A stretch of DNA of 64,000 nt from DUQX01 sp050948825 (GCA_050948825.1 JBMNEO010000003.1:434001-498000), one strand, 5' to 3'; shown: positions 42,316 to 51,765, counted from the first letter of the stretch. Made by a program: numbers and translations. The notes: generated by a model from the letters alone, not told the origin.

Positions 42316-43506
42316 TCAACCGGATTGTTCCCGCAACACCGCCAGACCGGGGAGCTCTTTCCCTTCCCAAAAGTCCAGAACAGCGCCTCCTCCGGTGGAA
42401 ATATGTGTTATTTTATCTGAAATCCCAAGTTCTTCCAGGGCAGCTACAATATCCCCTCCGCCAACCAGCGATTCGGCATCTGCTTCTGCCACCGCCTCCG
42501 CAACCATTTTTGTACCTTTGTTAAAAGGTACAAATTCATAAGCACCAAGCGGGCCGTTCCAGAGGATCATCTTTGCCCCGGAGACAACCTTCTTAAAAAG
42601 GTCCACCGTTTCCGGGCCGATATCTACAGCTGTCCACCCGGCCGGAATCTCCTCCACTTTAACAATTTTATGAGGGCTTTCTGCACGTAGCTCCTTCGTG
42701 ATAACTACATCGATGGGCAAGATTACCTCTGCTTTGCTGCTCCCGGCCCCTGCCAGTAACTTTTCTGCCTCTGCCAGCTTATCGTTTTCACAGAAAGAAT
42801 CCCCGATAAAAACCCCCTTTGCCTTGAGAAATGTATTTGCCATCGCCCCTCCAAGGAGCAAACTATCTACCTGCTGCATAAAACTGTGAATAACACCGAT
42901 CTTATCCGCTATCTTTTTCCCCCCTAAAATAGCGATCTGGGGTGTTGGTGGGTTCTCCTTGCTCTTACTAAGATATACAATTTCCCTTTCCATAAGTAAT
43001 CCTGCTACCGCCGGAAGGTAACGTGCTATACCGTTATTGGAAGCATGAGCCCGGTGGGCAGTGCCAAAGGCATCATTCACAAAAATATCCCCCAACCGGG
43101 AGAAAGCAACTGCTAATTTATCATCATTCTTTTCCTCTCCACTTTCAAACCTGACGTTTTCCAGCAGAAGAATACCTCCAGGGGGTAAAGCATTTACAGC
43201 CTCTTCAACTTCAGCTCCAACAACCATATCGCTTTTACGAACTTCTTGCCCCAGAAGCCGGGACAGCTGCCGGGCTACCGGATCCATCCGCAGCTTCTCC
43301 ACCACGCGGCCCTTGGGACGCCCGAGATGTGATGCCAGGATAATCCTGCTACCTTTCTCCAGGAGATAATGAATCGTAGGCAGAGCTGAGCGTATTCTGG
43401 TATCGTCAAGCACCTTGCCTTCATCGGAGAGGGGAACATTGAAATCGACCCTAACAAAAACCCTCTTTCCCTCCACAGGAATATCCTTTATGGTAAGCTT
43501 GGACAA
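42316..43506 (-). CDS. pgk: Phosphoglycerate kinase
   Basis: Makes ATP from 1,3-bisphosphoglycerate. The 396-residue product starts MSKLTIKDIPVEGKRVFVRV and has DFNVPLSDEG, ASHLGRPKG, LLLENVRFESGEEKNDD, AILGGKKIADKIGVI, MILWNGPLGAYEF and STGGGAVLDFWEG. I choose the TTG at 43506 because of the family N-terminus and AGGAGGTG nine bases away; the GTG at 43518 would overlap that site. Operon gene two, after gap. Confidence 0.97.
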   Translation of the reverse strand: MSKLTIKDIPVEGKRVFVRVDFNVPLSDEGKVLDDTRIRSALPTIHYLLEKGSRIILASHLGRPKGRVVEKLRMDPVARQLSRLLGQEVRKSDMVVGAEVEEAVNALPPGGILLLENVRFESGEEKNDDKLAVAFSRLGDIFVNDAFGTAHRAHASNNGIARYLPAVAGLLMEREIVYLSKSKENPPTPQIAILGGKKIADKIGVIHSFMQQVDSLLLGGAMANTFLKAKGVFIGDSFCENDKLAEAEKLLAGAGSSKAEVILPIDVVITKELRAESPHKIVKVEEIPAGWTAVDIGPETVDLFKKVVSGAKMILWNGPLGAYEFVPFNKGTKMVAEAVAEADAESLVGGGDIVAALEELGISDKITHISTGGGAVLDFWEGKELPGLAVLREQSG

Positions 43507-43532
43507 ACCTATTAGCACCTCCAGGGAGAATT

Positions 43533-44540
43533 TTACAGTCCTTGAGCGGCAATAAAAGCAGCCAGATCAAGGACCCTCTGGGAATAACCCCATTCGTTAT
43601 CGTACCAGGTTAACACTTTAACCAATTTATCGCCTACAACCTTGGTAGATAGAGCATCAACCACACCTGAATATGTACACTGCTTATAATCTATCGAAAC
43701 AAGAGGCTCAAATGAAACACCAAGATAATTCATCATCTCCCCCTGTGCTGCATCCAAAAATGCTTTGTTAACATCTTCTTCCGTTATGTCTGTTGCCAAT
43801 TCAGCAACAAGGTCAACAAGTGATACTGTAAAAGTCGGCACCCTTATGGCCAGACCATCAATTTTCCCCTCGAGCTCCGGCATAACCAGCCCAATATTGC
43901 GCGCAGCCCCGGTCGAGGTTGGAATCATCGATACACCGGCCGCCCTGGCCCGGCGAAAATCTTTGTGGGTAATATCCAGCAAACGCTGGTCGTTGGTATA
44001 CGAATGAATGGTAGTCATTGAAGCGCGTCTTATGCCTATCTTCTCATGCAAAGCCTTGACCACGACACCCAGGCAATTTGTAGTACAGGAAGCATTGGAG
44101 ATAACATGGTGTTTTTCCGGCTGATAATCCTTTTCATTGACACCTAATACTACGGTTAAATCAACCCCTTTGCCGGGCGCTGTAATGATTACTTTTTTTG
44201 CCCCACCGGCCAGGTGCGCTGCTGCAGCACTCCGCTCTTTAAAGGCTCCGGTAGCCTCCAGCACTATTTCGGCTCCGGTTTGGTTCCAGTTTAAATACGA
44301 CGGCTCCCTTTCGGATAGAATAGCAATCCTATGTCCATCGACTACCAAACTCTGTCCCTGCGCTTCGACCTCCGCATCAAAGACCCCATAAACAGAATCG
44401 TATTTAAGCAAGTGTGCCAGCAGCTTGGGATCTCGTACGCTGTTAACTGCAACAACTTCTACATCCGGGTGTTGAAAAGAAGCTCGCAAACAAGACTTCG
44501 CCACGCGCCCAAAACCATTGATCCCAACTTTAACAGTCAT
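43533..44540 (-). CDS. gap: Glyceraldehyde-3-phosphate dehydrogenase
   Basis: 335 residues. MTVKVGINGFGRVAKSCLRA is the nucleotide-binding start; catalytic SNASCTTNCLG, His in TIHSYTNDQRLLD, phosphate site PTSTGAARNIG, C-terminal VLTWYDNEWGYSQRVLDLA. The ATG at 44540 has AAGGAGG upstream; the frame is open to 44627 but that part overlaps cggR. The residue after Asn in the cofactor loop is Ser (VVAVNSVRD), where NAD-specific glycolytic enzymes carry Asp (ND); this suggests relaxed or NADP-preferring specificity as in GapB-type enzymes. First structural gene behind cggR. Confidence 0.97.
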   Translation of the reverse strand: MTVKVGINGFGRVAKSCLRASFQHPDVEVVAVNSVRDPKLLAHLLKYDSVYGVFDAEVEAQGQSLVVDGHRIAILSEREPSYLNWNQTGAEIVLEATGAFKERSAAAAHLAGGAKKVIITAPGKGVDLTVVLGVNEKDYQPEKHHVISNASCTTNCLGVVVKALHEKIGIRRASMTTIHSYTNDQRLLDITHKDFRRARAAGVSMIPTSTGAARNIGLVMPELEGKIDGLAIRVPTFTVSLVDLVAELATDITEEDVNKAFLDAAQGEMMNYLGVSFEPLVSIDYKQCTYSGVVDALSTKVVGDKLVKVLTWYDNEWGYSQRVLDLAAFIAAQGL

Positions 44541-44586
44541 CAACTCTGCCTCCTTAATATAAGCATGATACGGGAATTTTATCCCG

Positions 44587-45654
44587 CTATACTGATACAA
44601 TAGTATCCCTGGCTTCCCCGCCCCCAAGAATTTCTAAAATCTTCCTGGCCGCTCCCTCATCCAAAACTAGCAGATCCCGTTGATGATTACCGACTACTGC
44701 AACGATTGCATCCGCCTTTTGCTTCCCCCCGGCAATTACGATAACATGTTGTGCCTTTTTACTGAGGTTCTCCAGATAAAGACCCAGGCCGGGAGCTCTG
44801 TCGACAATCTCTCCCCTGGCATTAAAAAAAAGGCCGAAAACCTCACCAACAGCGCCCTTTTCCCGCAGCCTCTGCATCTCATCCGGGGAGACATCTCTGC
44901 GCCTGGCCATCTCTTCCGCCGTTCCAATACCGTGTAGAAGAATGTGCGCTGAATTGATCAGATCCAGGATTTCCTTGACCTTTTTTTCCCGAAGCAGCAC
45001 CTGCAGAGCTTCCTGGCTGAGAGAATCCGGAAGGTGCAATAACCTGTAAGCTGCTTTTAATTTCTGGGCGAATCTTGCAGCGATAGTATTAGCCTGTGAA
45101 TCGACAACTTCTCCCAGGCCGCCCCTTGCGGGGACCACGATTATTCCCTGCGGTGCTCCTGCTTCAGGAAGCATATTGGCCACAGTAGCGCATGACATAC
45201 CGCCGGATACCGCAAGAACCATATCGGGAACAAGGCATTCCCGGAGTATCCTGGCGGCAGCACGGCCCATTTCCAAAAGAACAACCTCATCCTGTTCCAA
45301 ATCCCCCGGCACTACAATAACGCGCTTCACCTTCAACAACTTTAACAACTTTTCCTCGAGCAACGTCAGCCCCAAAAAAGATTTCAGGGAAGGAGTAATA
45401 GTGGCTACAAGTGATTTTCCGGATTCTGTTAAATATAAACCTTTGGAATTTACATTTATTAATCCCTGTTCACGTAGTGTTTCTATTTCCTTGCGCAACA
45501 CTCTTTCTCCAACCTGAAAATAAGCAGCAAGACTGCGCCGGCCAAGCGGGGCAGAGTAAAAGATTTTGCGCATGATTTTATAACGCCGGACAAGTATTTC
45601 GGGAATTTCAGGCGCTAAGAGCGTAATGACTTCATGGTCGTCTGGTATTATCAT
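44587..45654 (-). CDS. cggR: Central glycolytic genes regulator CggR (SorC family)
   Basis: The 355-residue repressor has an N-terminal winged helix with PLGRRSLAAYFQVGERVLRK, EIETLREQGLINVNSKGLYL and a SorC-type sugar-phosphate-binding domain (SGGMSCATVANMLPE, VPARGGLGEVVDSQANTIAA, HGIGTAEEMARRRDV, VIAGGKQKADAIVAV). In Bacillus, CggR represses the gapA operon and is released by fructose-1,6-bisphosphate. Its position ahead of gap-pgk-tpiA-gpmI-eno fits that role. A promoter and a 20-base palindrome lie directly upstream. Start at 45654; an earlier ATG is out of frame. Confidence 0.95.
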   Translation of the reverse strand: MIIPDDHEVITLLAPEIPEILVRRYKIMRKIFYSAPLGRRSLAAYFQVGERVLRKEIETLREQGLINVNSKGLYLTESGKSLVATITPSLKSFLGLTLLEEKLLKLLKVKRVIVVPGDLEQDEVVLLEMGRAAARILRECLVPDMVLAVSGGMSCATVANMLPEAGAPQGIIVVPARGGLGEVVDSQANTIAARFAQKLKAAYRLLHLPDSLSQEALQVLLREKKVKEILDLINSAHILLHGIGTAEEMARRRDVSPDEMQRLREKGAVGEVFGLFFNARGEIVDRAPGLGLYLENLSKKAQHVIVIAGGKQKADAIVAVVGNHQRDLLVLDEGAARKILEILGGGEARDTIVSV

Positions 45655-45685
45655 TGGAAAATCATTGCTCCTTTCCCTTTCTTTT

Positions 45686-45744
45686 ATTATACTATGAAAA
45701 ATGGGACAAAAAAAGACCCACTTTGGTCTTTTTTTGTCCCATTT
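45686..45744 (-). promoter_or_regulatory. cggR promoter with overlapping 20-bp palindrome (operator and/or rpoN terminator)
   Basis: A perfect 20-base inverted repeat (AAATGGGACAAAAAAAGACC at 45699-45718 with its complement at 45725-45744, six-base loop) ends in TTTTTC on the minus strand, so it can terminate rpoN. Eight bases further is a consensus -10 TATAAT (45691-45686) for cggR. The inner GGGAC/GTC elements resemble half-sites of the known CggR operator (CGGGAC-N6-TGTC) and overlap the -35 region, so it may serve both roles. Confidence 0.7.
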
Positions 45745-45766
45745 AATATTTTATTCAATAATATGT

Positions 45767-47182
45767 TTACTCAAGGCGACGCCTTTTGAAAGACGAAGGT
45801 ATTTCCATCTCCTTGCGGTATTTTGTTATCGTCCGCCTGGATAACTTAAATCCCTTTTTTAACATTAAACCGGCCAATTGCTGGTCGCTGTAGGGAGTCA
45901 GCGGCGATTCATTTTCTATAAGCTCCTTAAGATAAGATTTTATGCATAAAACAGAGCGCTCTTCACCGGATGAATCTTCGATGCCACCTGAGAAAAAAAA
46001 TTTTAGGGGGAAAAGGCCCCTCGGGGTCTGCATATACTTATTCGCAGTGACGCGGCTGACGGTAGATTCGTGGATCCCTGCCATCTCAGCTACTTCTTTT
46101 AAGGTTAGCGGCTTAATGTAACGAATCCCCTTTTCTAAAAACCCGTGTTGTATTTTGACAATCTGCTCCGTTACTTTATGAAGTGTAAGCCGCCTCTGTT
46201 CTATGCTTTTGATCAACCACAGCGCTCTTTCCAGGCGCTTTTTAATAAAATCGTTGACCTGTTCCCCGCACCCCTGGGCCAGCAGATTCTTATAAAAGGG
46301 ACTGATCGTCAGCGAGGGAATATTATCATTGATCATGAAAACATATTCGCCTTCAACTTTTTCAACAATAATATCCGGTTCTATATAGCTGGTATCATCA
46401 GCCCGGCTAAAGCAGGCTCCGGGTTTAGGGTTAAGAGTGCGGATAAAATCAACGGTTTTTTGCAAATCTTTCATGCAAATACCCAATTTGCAGGCGATCT
46501 CGCGATACTTTGCCCTGCCCAGCTGGGGTAAATAGTGCCTGATTACGGTTTCTGCATATAAAGGAACGTCTTCGCGCATTCTTAGCTGAATTAACAGGCA
46601 TTCTTCCAAATTCCTTGCCCCTATCCCCGGGGGATCAAAAGCTTGGATCAAGGTAAGCATTTGGATAACCTTTTCTTCTTTTATTCCCAAATAATCCGCA
46701 TGTTCGGCAACTTCACCCTGCAGGTAACCACAGGCGTTCAGGTTTCCGATGAGGTATTCCCCGATGCGGAAATCATTCTTATCAACTGAAGACAAGCGCA
46801 GTTGAAAGGTCAGGTATTCCTCCAGGTTATAATTATTGGAAGCAACACGTTCATAAGTATAAGGGTGCTCAGGCTCGTTTTGGGCCATTTCAGAAGAACC
46901 GCTGCGGGGATCAGGTTCGTAATAATTGATATATTCTTCCCAGTCAAAAGCCTCGTCTTTATTTAAATCATTTTCCGGTTTTTCCTTATCCCCTTCAAAA
47001 TCATCATTGGCATCCTCTTGCTTATCTTGAATCTCAAGCACCGGATTTTCTGATATTTCTCTTTCCAGATAATCATTCAATTCAAGCGTGGATAACTGTA
47101 AGAGCTTGATTGCCTGCTGCAACTCTAACGTCATGATAACTTTCTGGGTCTGTTCTATTCTTATTTGAAAGTTCATCGCCAT
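45767..47182 (-). CDS. rpoN: RNA polymerase sigma-54 factor
   Basis: Sigma-54 (471 residues) directs activator-dependent transcription at -24/-12 promoters. Region I is at the start (MTLELQQAIKLLQLSTLELN, DYLEREISENPVLEI), followed by an acidic region II, the core-binding domain (FDPPGIGARNLEECLLIQL), a helix-turn-helix (TLKEVAEMAGIHESTVSRVT) and the RpoN box as LSRRTITKYRKEME. SpAdjacent genes cggR and whiA are on the same strand. No bacterial enhancer-binding protein gene is in the window, so its targets are elsewhere. Confidence 0.97.
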   Translation of the reverse strand: MAMNFQIRIEQTQKVIMTLELQQAIKLLQLSTLELNDYLEREISENPVLEIQDKQEDANDDFEGDKEKPENDLNKDEAFDWEEYINYYEPDPRSGSSEMAQNEPEHPYTYERVASNNYNLEEYLTFQLRLSSVDKNDFRIGEYLIGNLNACGYLQGEVAEHADYLGIKEEKVIQMLTLIQAFDPPGIGARNLEECLLIQLRMREDVPLYAETVIRHYLPQLGRAKYREIACKLGICMKDLQKTVDFIRTLNPKPGACFSRADDTSYIEPDIIVEKVEGEYVFMINDNIPSLTISPFYKNLLAQGCGEQVNDFIKKRLERALWLIKSIEQRRLTLHKVTEQIVKIQHGFLEKGIRYIKPLTLKEVAEMAGIHESTVSRVTANKYMQTPRGLFPLKFFFSGGIEDSSGEERSVLCIKSYLKELIENESPLTPYSDQQLAGLMLKKGFKLSRRTITKYRKEMEIPSSFKRRRLE

Positions 47183-47321
47183 GTTATCACCCTTACTCTT
47201 CAGGTTACAATTAACAAATCCCCTTTTATATCTATATTCTACAAATCAAGTAAAAACCCTGCTTCCCTGAAATATCGTTCAAAAAATGAAACATTGCGGT
47301 TAATATTATCATAGGCATCCA

Positions 47322-48299
47322 TTATTGCATATTATTCTCCTGCTTTATTTTCCGGGCAAGATCATTTATCCGGCGCAAGCGGTGATTAATACTCGATTTG
47401 CTCAGAGGGGGATCCACCATCTCCCCCAGCTCTTGCAATGTGGCCTCCGGGAAAAGAAGGCGCAGCCGGGCAACCTGAGCCAATGAAGGGGTTATATTGC
47501 TTAAGCCAATCGAATCTTCAATAAGCGTAATATTAGCAATCTGTTCCTGAGAGGCAACAACCGTCCTGGTTAGATTGGCTGTTTCACAATTAATCAAACG
47601 GTTGATCTTATTTCTTACACCCTTTACAATCCTGATATTCTCAAATTTCAGCAAAGCGTTGGGAGCCGCGATTATCCTAAAAAATTCTCCAATTTCTTCA
47701 CCGTTTTTTAAGTACAGCACAAAATCATCTTTTCTTTGAAAATAGCGTGCTTCAAGATCAAATGAGGCAAGCACTTCCTTTACAGCTCCGGCATAAGCCT
47801 CACAAGGTATGACAATTTCAAGATGATAGCCGGTTCTGGGGTCGTTTATAGAACCACCGGCAAGGAAAGCACCCCGCAGGTAAGCTCTACGGCAGCATTT
47901 TTCCCGCGAAGCGCTCAACCCGATCTGATTGTTTAAATGCGGCAGGAAAAGATAGTTCTTCATATCACCATCGGCCGGCAGAAATCCTAAATCCCTGAGG
48001 ATTAAAAAAACATTTTTTTTCCCGAAAATTTGTACCAAAAAAGTGCTGTTTTTTTGTAAATGTTGTTTGCGAAAGGAAATAATTTCCGGCGAAAGACCAT
48101 AATAGAATTTATATAGTAAAAATAACCTCCTGGCAACCGAGGCATACCGCGTTTGCAGGTTTATTTTTACTGTTTTCTTATTGTAGACAAACCTGCCCCC
48201 CAGCTCCAAAAAAGCCTTGAGCTCGGCAGCAGCACAACAGCGGCTTACCAGCGGTTTTCTAACAAGCTCGTTCTTTACCTGGTGAGCAAAAGAAGTCAT
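47322..48299 (-). CDS. whiA: DNA-binding protein WhiA
   Basis: WhiA (325 residues) combines a LAGLIDADG homing-endonuclease-like fold without nuclease activity and a C-terminal helix-turn-helix; it regulates cell division and sporulation genes in Gram-positives. Seen: SFAHQVKNELVRKPLVSRCC start, RRAYLRGAFLAGGSINDPRT, NCETANLTRTVVASQEQIAN, FPEATLQELGEMVDPPLSKS with SINHRLRRI. I use the ATG at 48299 after GGGGTG; the 48320 start adds seven unlikely residues. Part of the conserved rapZ-yvcK-whiA cluster. Confidence 0.96.
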   Translation of the reverse strand: MTSFAHQVKNELVRKPLVSRCCAAAELKAFLELGGRFVYNKKTVKINLQTRYASVARRLFLLYKFYYGLSPEIISFRKQHLQKNSTFLVQIFGKKNVFLILRDLGFLPADGDMKNYLFLPHLNNQIGLSASREKCCRRAYLRGAFLAGGSINDPRTGYHLEIVIPCEAYAGAVKEVLASFDLEARYFQRKDDFVLYLKNGEEIGEFFRIIAAPNALLKFENIRIVKGVRNKINRLINCETANLTRTVVASQEQIANITLIEDSIGLSNITPSLAQVARLRLLFPEATLQELGEMVDPPLSKSSINHRLRRINDLARKIKQENNMQ

Positions 48300-48323
48300 C
48301 TGCAACACCCCAATAAACAAACA

Positions 48324-49784
48324 TCAACGGGAGCGAAAAAAGCTGTTAAAATAACGCTGCAGCTTTATTTGCCGGCCGTTGAAAGGATTAGGAAAAGAAT
48401 TATTCATTTCCTTTTTAATGCGGCGATAATTCCCGTTTAAACTGAGAAAGGTATATGCCCAGAACCCCTCCAGCCCCGTTTCCCTCTCTATCAACTTATC
48501 TATAATAAGTGTTGCCAGTTTCCGGCCGTCATGATGGGCAACCCCGCCTTTTTCCAGCAGCGGAGCTTGAATTATACTGATACCCCATTTCGAGAGCCCC
48601 CCCCGATCATACTCCACCAGTTCAGCGCCTTCGAGCAGGTATTTTTCCGCAACCTCAGGAAGAATGCCGGCATCGTTGTTGACGATTACTGCATCGATTA
48701 TCTCCTCACAACCGTGCTCGCGAAATACTTCCAGGTGACGAGAAGCGCTAAAACCCTGTGTCTCACCTGCTTGAGTCATGATGTTGCATACATAAATACA
48801 AAGAGCAGACGATTCTTTAATAGCATCTTTTATCCCCGGAACCAAAAGGTTGGGCAAAACGCTTGTATAGAGGCTACCCGGACCGAGAATAATTGCATCG
48901 GCTTCTTTTATCGCACTAATAACCTCCGGCAAGGGCTTACAGGACGAAGGGGAAAGGGATAGGCGCTCAATTGTTTTCCCTTCTTTTACTATGCTGGTCT
49001 CTCCCTCCGCCTCCGTTCCATCGGTAAACCTGGCTTTAAGAATAATATGCTCCAGGGTAACAGGTAAAACAGTCCCCCTTATCGCCAGTACTTTGCTAAA
49101 TTCCAGGATGGCTCGCTTAAAACCCATCATCTCGGTCATAGCAGCGATGAAAAGATTGCCGAAACTGTGGCCTTCCAGAATATTTCCCTCCTGAAAACGA
49201 TGTTGAAAAAGCTCCTCCAGGAGCGGTTCAGTATCAGCCAGGGCAAGCACACAATTGCGCAGGTCACCCGGGGGCAATATTCCCATCTCGCCTCTGAGCC
49301 GCCCTGAACTGCCTCCATCATCGGTAACGGTTACCACAGCGGTAATATTTGATGTATATTCCTTCAGGCCCCGGAGTAAGACGGATAACCCTGTTCCTCC
49401 GCCGATAGCAAGGATCTTCGGGCCTTTTTCAAGATAACGTTTGCTATATAATTTTTCAATAAGGCGCCGGCCGTGATGGGGTAAAAGGTTACCGGCAATG
49501 GCATTCCCCGTCTGCTGAAACCCCCAAAATAATAAAAAAAGCCCCAGGAACACCATTGCAACCAGTATGAGGGGGTGGAAAGAAAACCCCTCCAGAAGCT
49601 CCAGGAATGCTCTGGTTCCTTCTTCGTTAATGAAACCATGGGTCCATAACAAAAAAAGGCCGCATAACAATATTAATAAACCTGCCATTGTAAGCAATAA
49701 CCAGCGCTTAACACCAAGGCCAGGGTAAAGCCATTTCACGGCTTCCCCAAACTTTTCCAACCAGCGGTTTGCCAAGCCTATCAC
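48324..49784 (-). CDS. yvcK: YvcK/GlmR-type gluconeogenesis factor with N-terminal membrane anchor
   Basis: The C-terminal ~320 residues are the CofD-like YvcK fold: ILAIGGGTGLSVLLRGLKEY, TVTDDGGSSGRLRGEMGILP, PGDLRNCVLALADTEP, GHSFGNLFIAAMTEMMG, ILGPGSLYTSVLPNLLVPGI. YvcK binds UDP-sugars and steers carbon to cell-wall precursors. The N-terminal ~110 residues, absent from Bacillus YvcK, carry two membrane helices (LLLTMAGLLILLCGLFLLW and LILVAMVFLGLFLLFWGF), so the protein is 486 residues and membrane-bound, a form common in Clostridia. Between rapZ and whiA. Confidence 0.95.
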   Translation of the reverse strand: MIGLANRWLEKFGEAVKWLYPGLGVKRWLLLTMAGLLILLCGLFLLWTHGFINEEGTRAFLELLEGFSFHPLILVAMVFLGLFLLFWGFQQTGNAIAGNLLPHHGRRLIEKLYSKRYLEKGPKILAIGGGTGLSVLLRGLKEYTSNITAVVTVTDDGGSSGRLRGEMGILPPGDLRNCVLALADTEPLLEELFQHRFQEGNILEGHSFGNLFIAAMTEMMGFKRAILEFSKVLAIRGTVLPVTLEHIILKARFTDGTEAEGETSIVKEGKTIERLSLSPSSCKPLPEVISAIKEADAIILGPGSLYTSVLPNLLVPGIKDAIKESSALCIYVCNIMTQAGETQGFSASRHLEVFREHGCEEIIDAVIVNNDAGILPEVAEKYLLEGAELVEYDRGGLSKWGISIIQAPLLEKGGVAHHDGRKLATLIIDKLIERETGLEGFWAYTFLSLNGNYRRIKKEMNNSFPNPFNGRQIKLQRYFNSFFRSR

Positions 49785-49814
49785 CTTTCCTGCATGATTT
49801 CAACCGTCAGGCAT

Positions 49815-50681
49815 TCATACTTTATTAATATCCCTGTGTTCAGTACTAATCCGGTAGCTTTTGTCGGCAAGTAAACGGGAAAGTTCGTTTGCAAGCGATA
49901 CGGAGCGGTGCTTGCCTCCGGTGCAACCTATAGCAATAATCAGCTGTGGCTTTCCTTCCTTTATATAACAGGGGATTAAAAACTTTGCCATGTCGATCAG
50001 CTTTTGAAAAAATCTATGTGTTATCGTCCATTTCCAGATATAGTCGTGAACGGATTGGTGGTTTCCGTCGAGATGCCTCAGGGAATTGACGTAATGAGGG
50101 TTTGGTAAAAAACGAACATCAAAGACCAGATCGGCATCTAGCGGGAGGCCGTACTTATATCCAAAAGAAATCACCGTTATAAGTATATTCTTTTCCCACT
50201 TTTCCGGTGCATAAAGCCGGTATATTTTTTCTTTTAATTCGGCTGTTGAAAGATCGGAAGTATCGATTATAACATCTGCCTTTCCCCTGATATCCCCCAA
50301 AAGCATTTTTTCCTCTTGAATGGATTCTACAATTGTTCCCCTCTCAGCCAGCGGATGCAGGCGCCTTGTCTCCTTAAAACGTTGTATTAACACCTTTTCC
50401 TCAGCTTCCAGAAAAAGAACCTCATAATCGAAGCCCATTTCCTCCAGTCTGTCCAGGGCATCAAATAGGCCACTGAAAAGCTCCCCACCCCGAATATCGC
50501 AAACCAGGGCTACGCGGCTTATTTTACCTCCGGATTGAGTGCAAAGTTCGGCAAATTTAGGAATCAAAGCCGGCGGCAGGTTATCTATAGAGAAGTACCC
50601 AAGATCCTCAAAGCTATGCAGGGCCCCACTTTTTCCTGCTCCGGAAAAACCGGTTATTAAAACAAATCTGCCTTTGTACAA
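49815..50681 (-). CDS. rapZ: RNase adapter protein RapZ / nucleotide-binding YvcJ
   Basis: The 288-residue P-loop protein has Walker A GFSGAGKSGALHSFEDLGY, FSIDNLPPALIPKF, VCDIRGGE, FLEAEEKVLIQRFKETRRLH and the C-terminal IAIGCTGGKHRSVSLANELS. In enterobacteria RapZ controls glmS through sRNA; in Bacillus the orthologue YvcJ hydrolyses GTP and affects competence. TTG start with AGGTG six bases upstream. Conserved neighbour of yvcK and whiA. Confidence 0.96.
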   Translation of the reverse strand: MYKGRFVLITGFSGAGKSGALHSFEDLGYFSIDNLPPALIPKFAELCTQSGGKISRVALVCDIRGGELFSGLFDALDRLEEMGFDYEVLFLEAEEKVLIQRFKETRRLHPLAERGTIVESIQEEKMLLGDIRGKADVIIDTSDLSTAELKEKIYRLYAPEKWEKNILITVISFGYKYGLPLDADLVFDVRFLPNPHYVNSLRHLDGNHQSVHDYIWKWTITHRFFQKLIDMAKFLIPCYIKEGKPQLIIAIGCTGGKHRSVSLANELSRLLADKSYRISTEHRDINKV

Positions 50682-50703
50682 TTAGTGCACCTGCTTTCCA
50701 AGT

Positions 50704-51765
50704 TTATGTAGCGCTGCTCTTAAAATGATTATAGCCTCCCTGTGCAAGAGGTTCTATTTTACCATCAGGGTAAACCAGCTCTACTCCGGGAAAGGAAAGA
50801 ATCCTGCCGATAAAACTAAGAGATGTGCCCGTAGCTTTTTTCAGGCTGTTGCTCAACCTCCTCGCTCTCAGCGGTGCACCCTTGCTCCCGGGAATGGTTA
50901 GGAGGAGTTCATAATCTTCCCCTCCATAAAGAGCCCATTCCATGGGATCCACCCCCGCACAGTCCGCCATTTGCACCGTGCTTGGGCTTAAAGGCAGGCG
51001 CTCCGCCCAGATGCGTGCACCGCAGCCGCTGGCCTGAACAATCTCATGCAGTTCCGAAGCCAGGCCGTCACTGATATCGTTCATTGCATTTACCATACCG
51101 CTGCGAATTAAAAGAGAGGCCTCATGAACCCGGGGCACCGGTTGAAGATGGGCACTCAACAGCTCCTCGCCGGCATCCGGGTCAAGCTGCAACTGCATCT
51201 TCCCGCGAAGATAGGCCAAACCCGCTGCGGACTTTCCCAGGCTGCCCGTTACCAGGATCATATCATGTTCCCTGGCCTCAGAGCGGTATACTATTTCTGA
51301 TCTGTAGGCTTCCCCCAGTATGCAAATATCAATTATCAGCTGCCCGGAAGAGCAAGTATCCCCGCCCACAATGATAACGCCGTATTCTTCAGCCAGCTCG
51401 GCAATGCCCGCATAAATTTCCTCTACCAGGCTCACCTTAAACTCCGGCCGAAGTCCAAGGTTAACCAGCGCCCAGCGTGGCCGGCCGCCCATGGCAGCGA
51501 TATCGCTCAGGTTAACGGCGAGCGCCTTCCGGCCAAGCTGCCGCGGCTTGCAATAGGATAGGTCAAAATGCCTTCCTTCTAAAAGCATATCGCTGGAGGC
51601 CAGGATCCTTGTACCGGGGTTATTCTGCAAAACAGCAGCATCGTCGCCTATACCCCGGATAACCCCCTGGCCTGCCCCCCTGGCTGTTGGCCCCAGCACC
51701 TCCACCAGCCGTTCAATCAGAGAAAATTCCCCAATGTCCTTCACGCGCAGGTCTTTTTCTCTCAC
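50704..51765 (-). CDS. thiL: Thiamine-monophosphate kinase
   Basis: ThiL makes thiamine diphosphate, cofactor of PorAB and others. The 353-residue sequence shows GEFSLIERL, RGIGDDAAVL, SSDMLLEGRHFDL, KALAVNLSDIAAMGG, YGVIIVGGDTCSSGQL, VTGSLGKSAAGLAYL, NAMNDISDGLASELHEI and ALYGGEDYELLLT. Those are the conserved ATP and metal motifs. GTG start with GGGAG upstream. It lies between the PHP and rapZ genes, 23 bases before rapZ. Confidence 0.96.
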   Translation of the reverse strand: MREKDLRVKDIGEFSLIERLVEVLGPTARGAGQGVIRGIGDDAAVLQNNPGTRILASSDMLLEGRHFDLSYCKPRQLGRKALAVNLSDIAAMGGRPRWALVNLGLRPEFKVSLVEEIYAGIAELAEEYGVIIVGGDTCSSGQLIIDICILGEAYRSEIVYRSEAREHDMILVTGSLGKSAAGLAYLRGKMQLQLDPDAGEELLSAHLQPVPRVHEASLLIRSGMVNAMNDISDGLASELHEIVQASGCGARIWAERLPLSPSTVQMADCAGVDPMEWALYGGEDYELLLTIPGSKGAPLRARRLSNSLKKATGTSLSFIGRILSFPGVELVYPDGKIEPLAQGGYNHFKSSAT

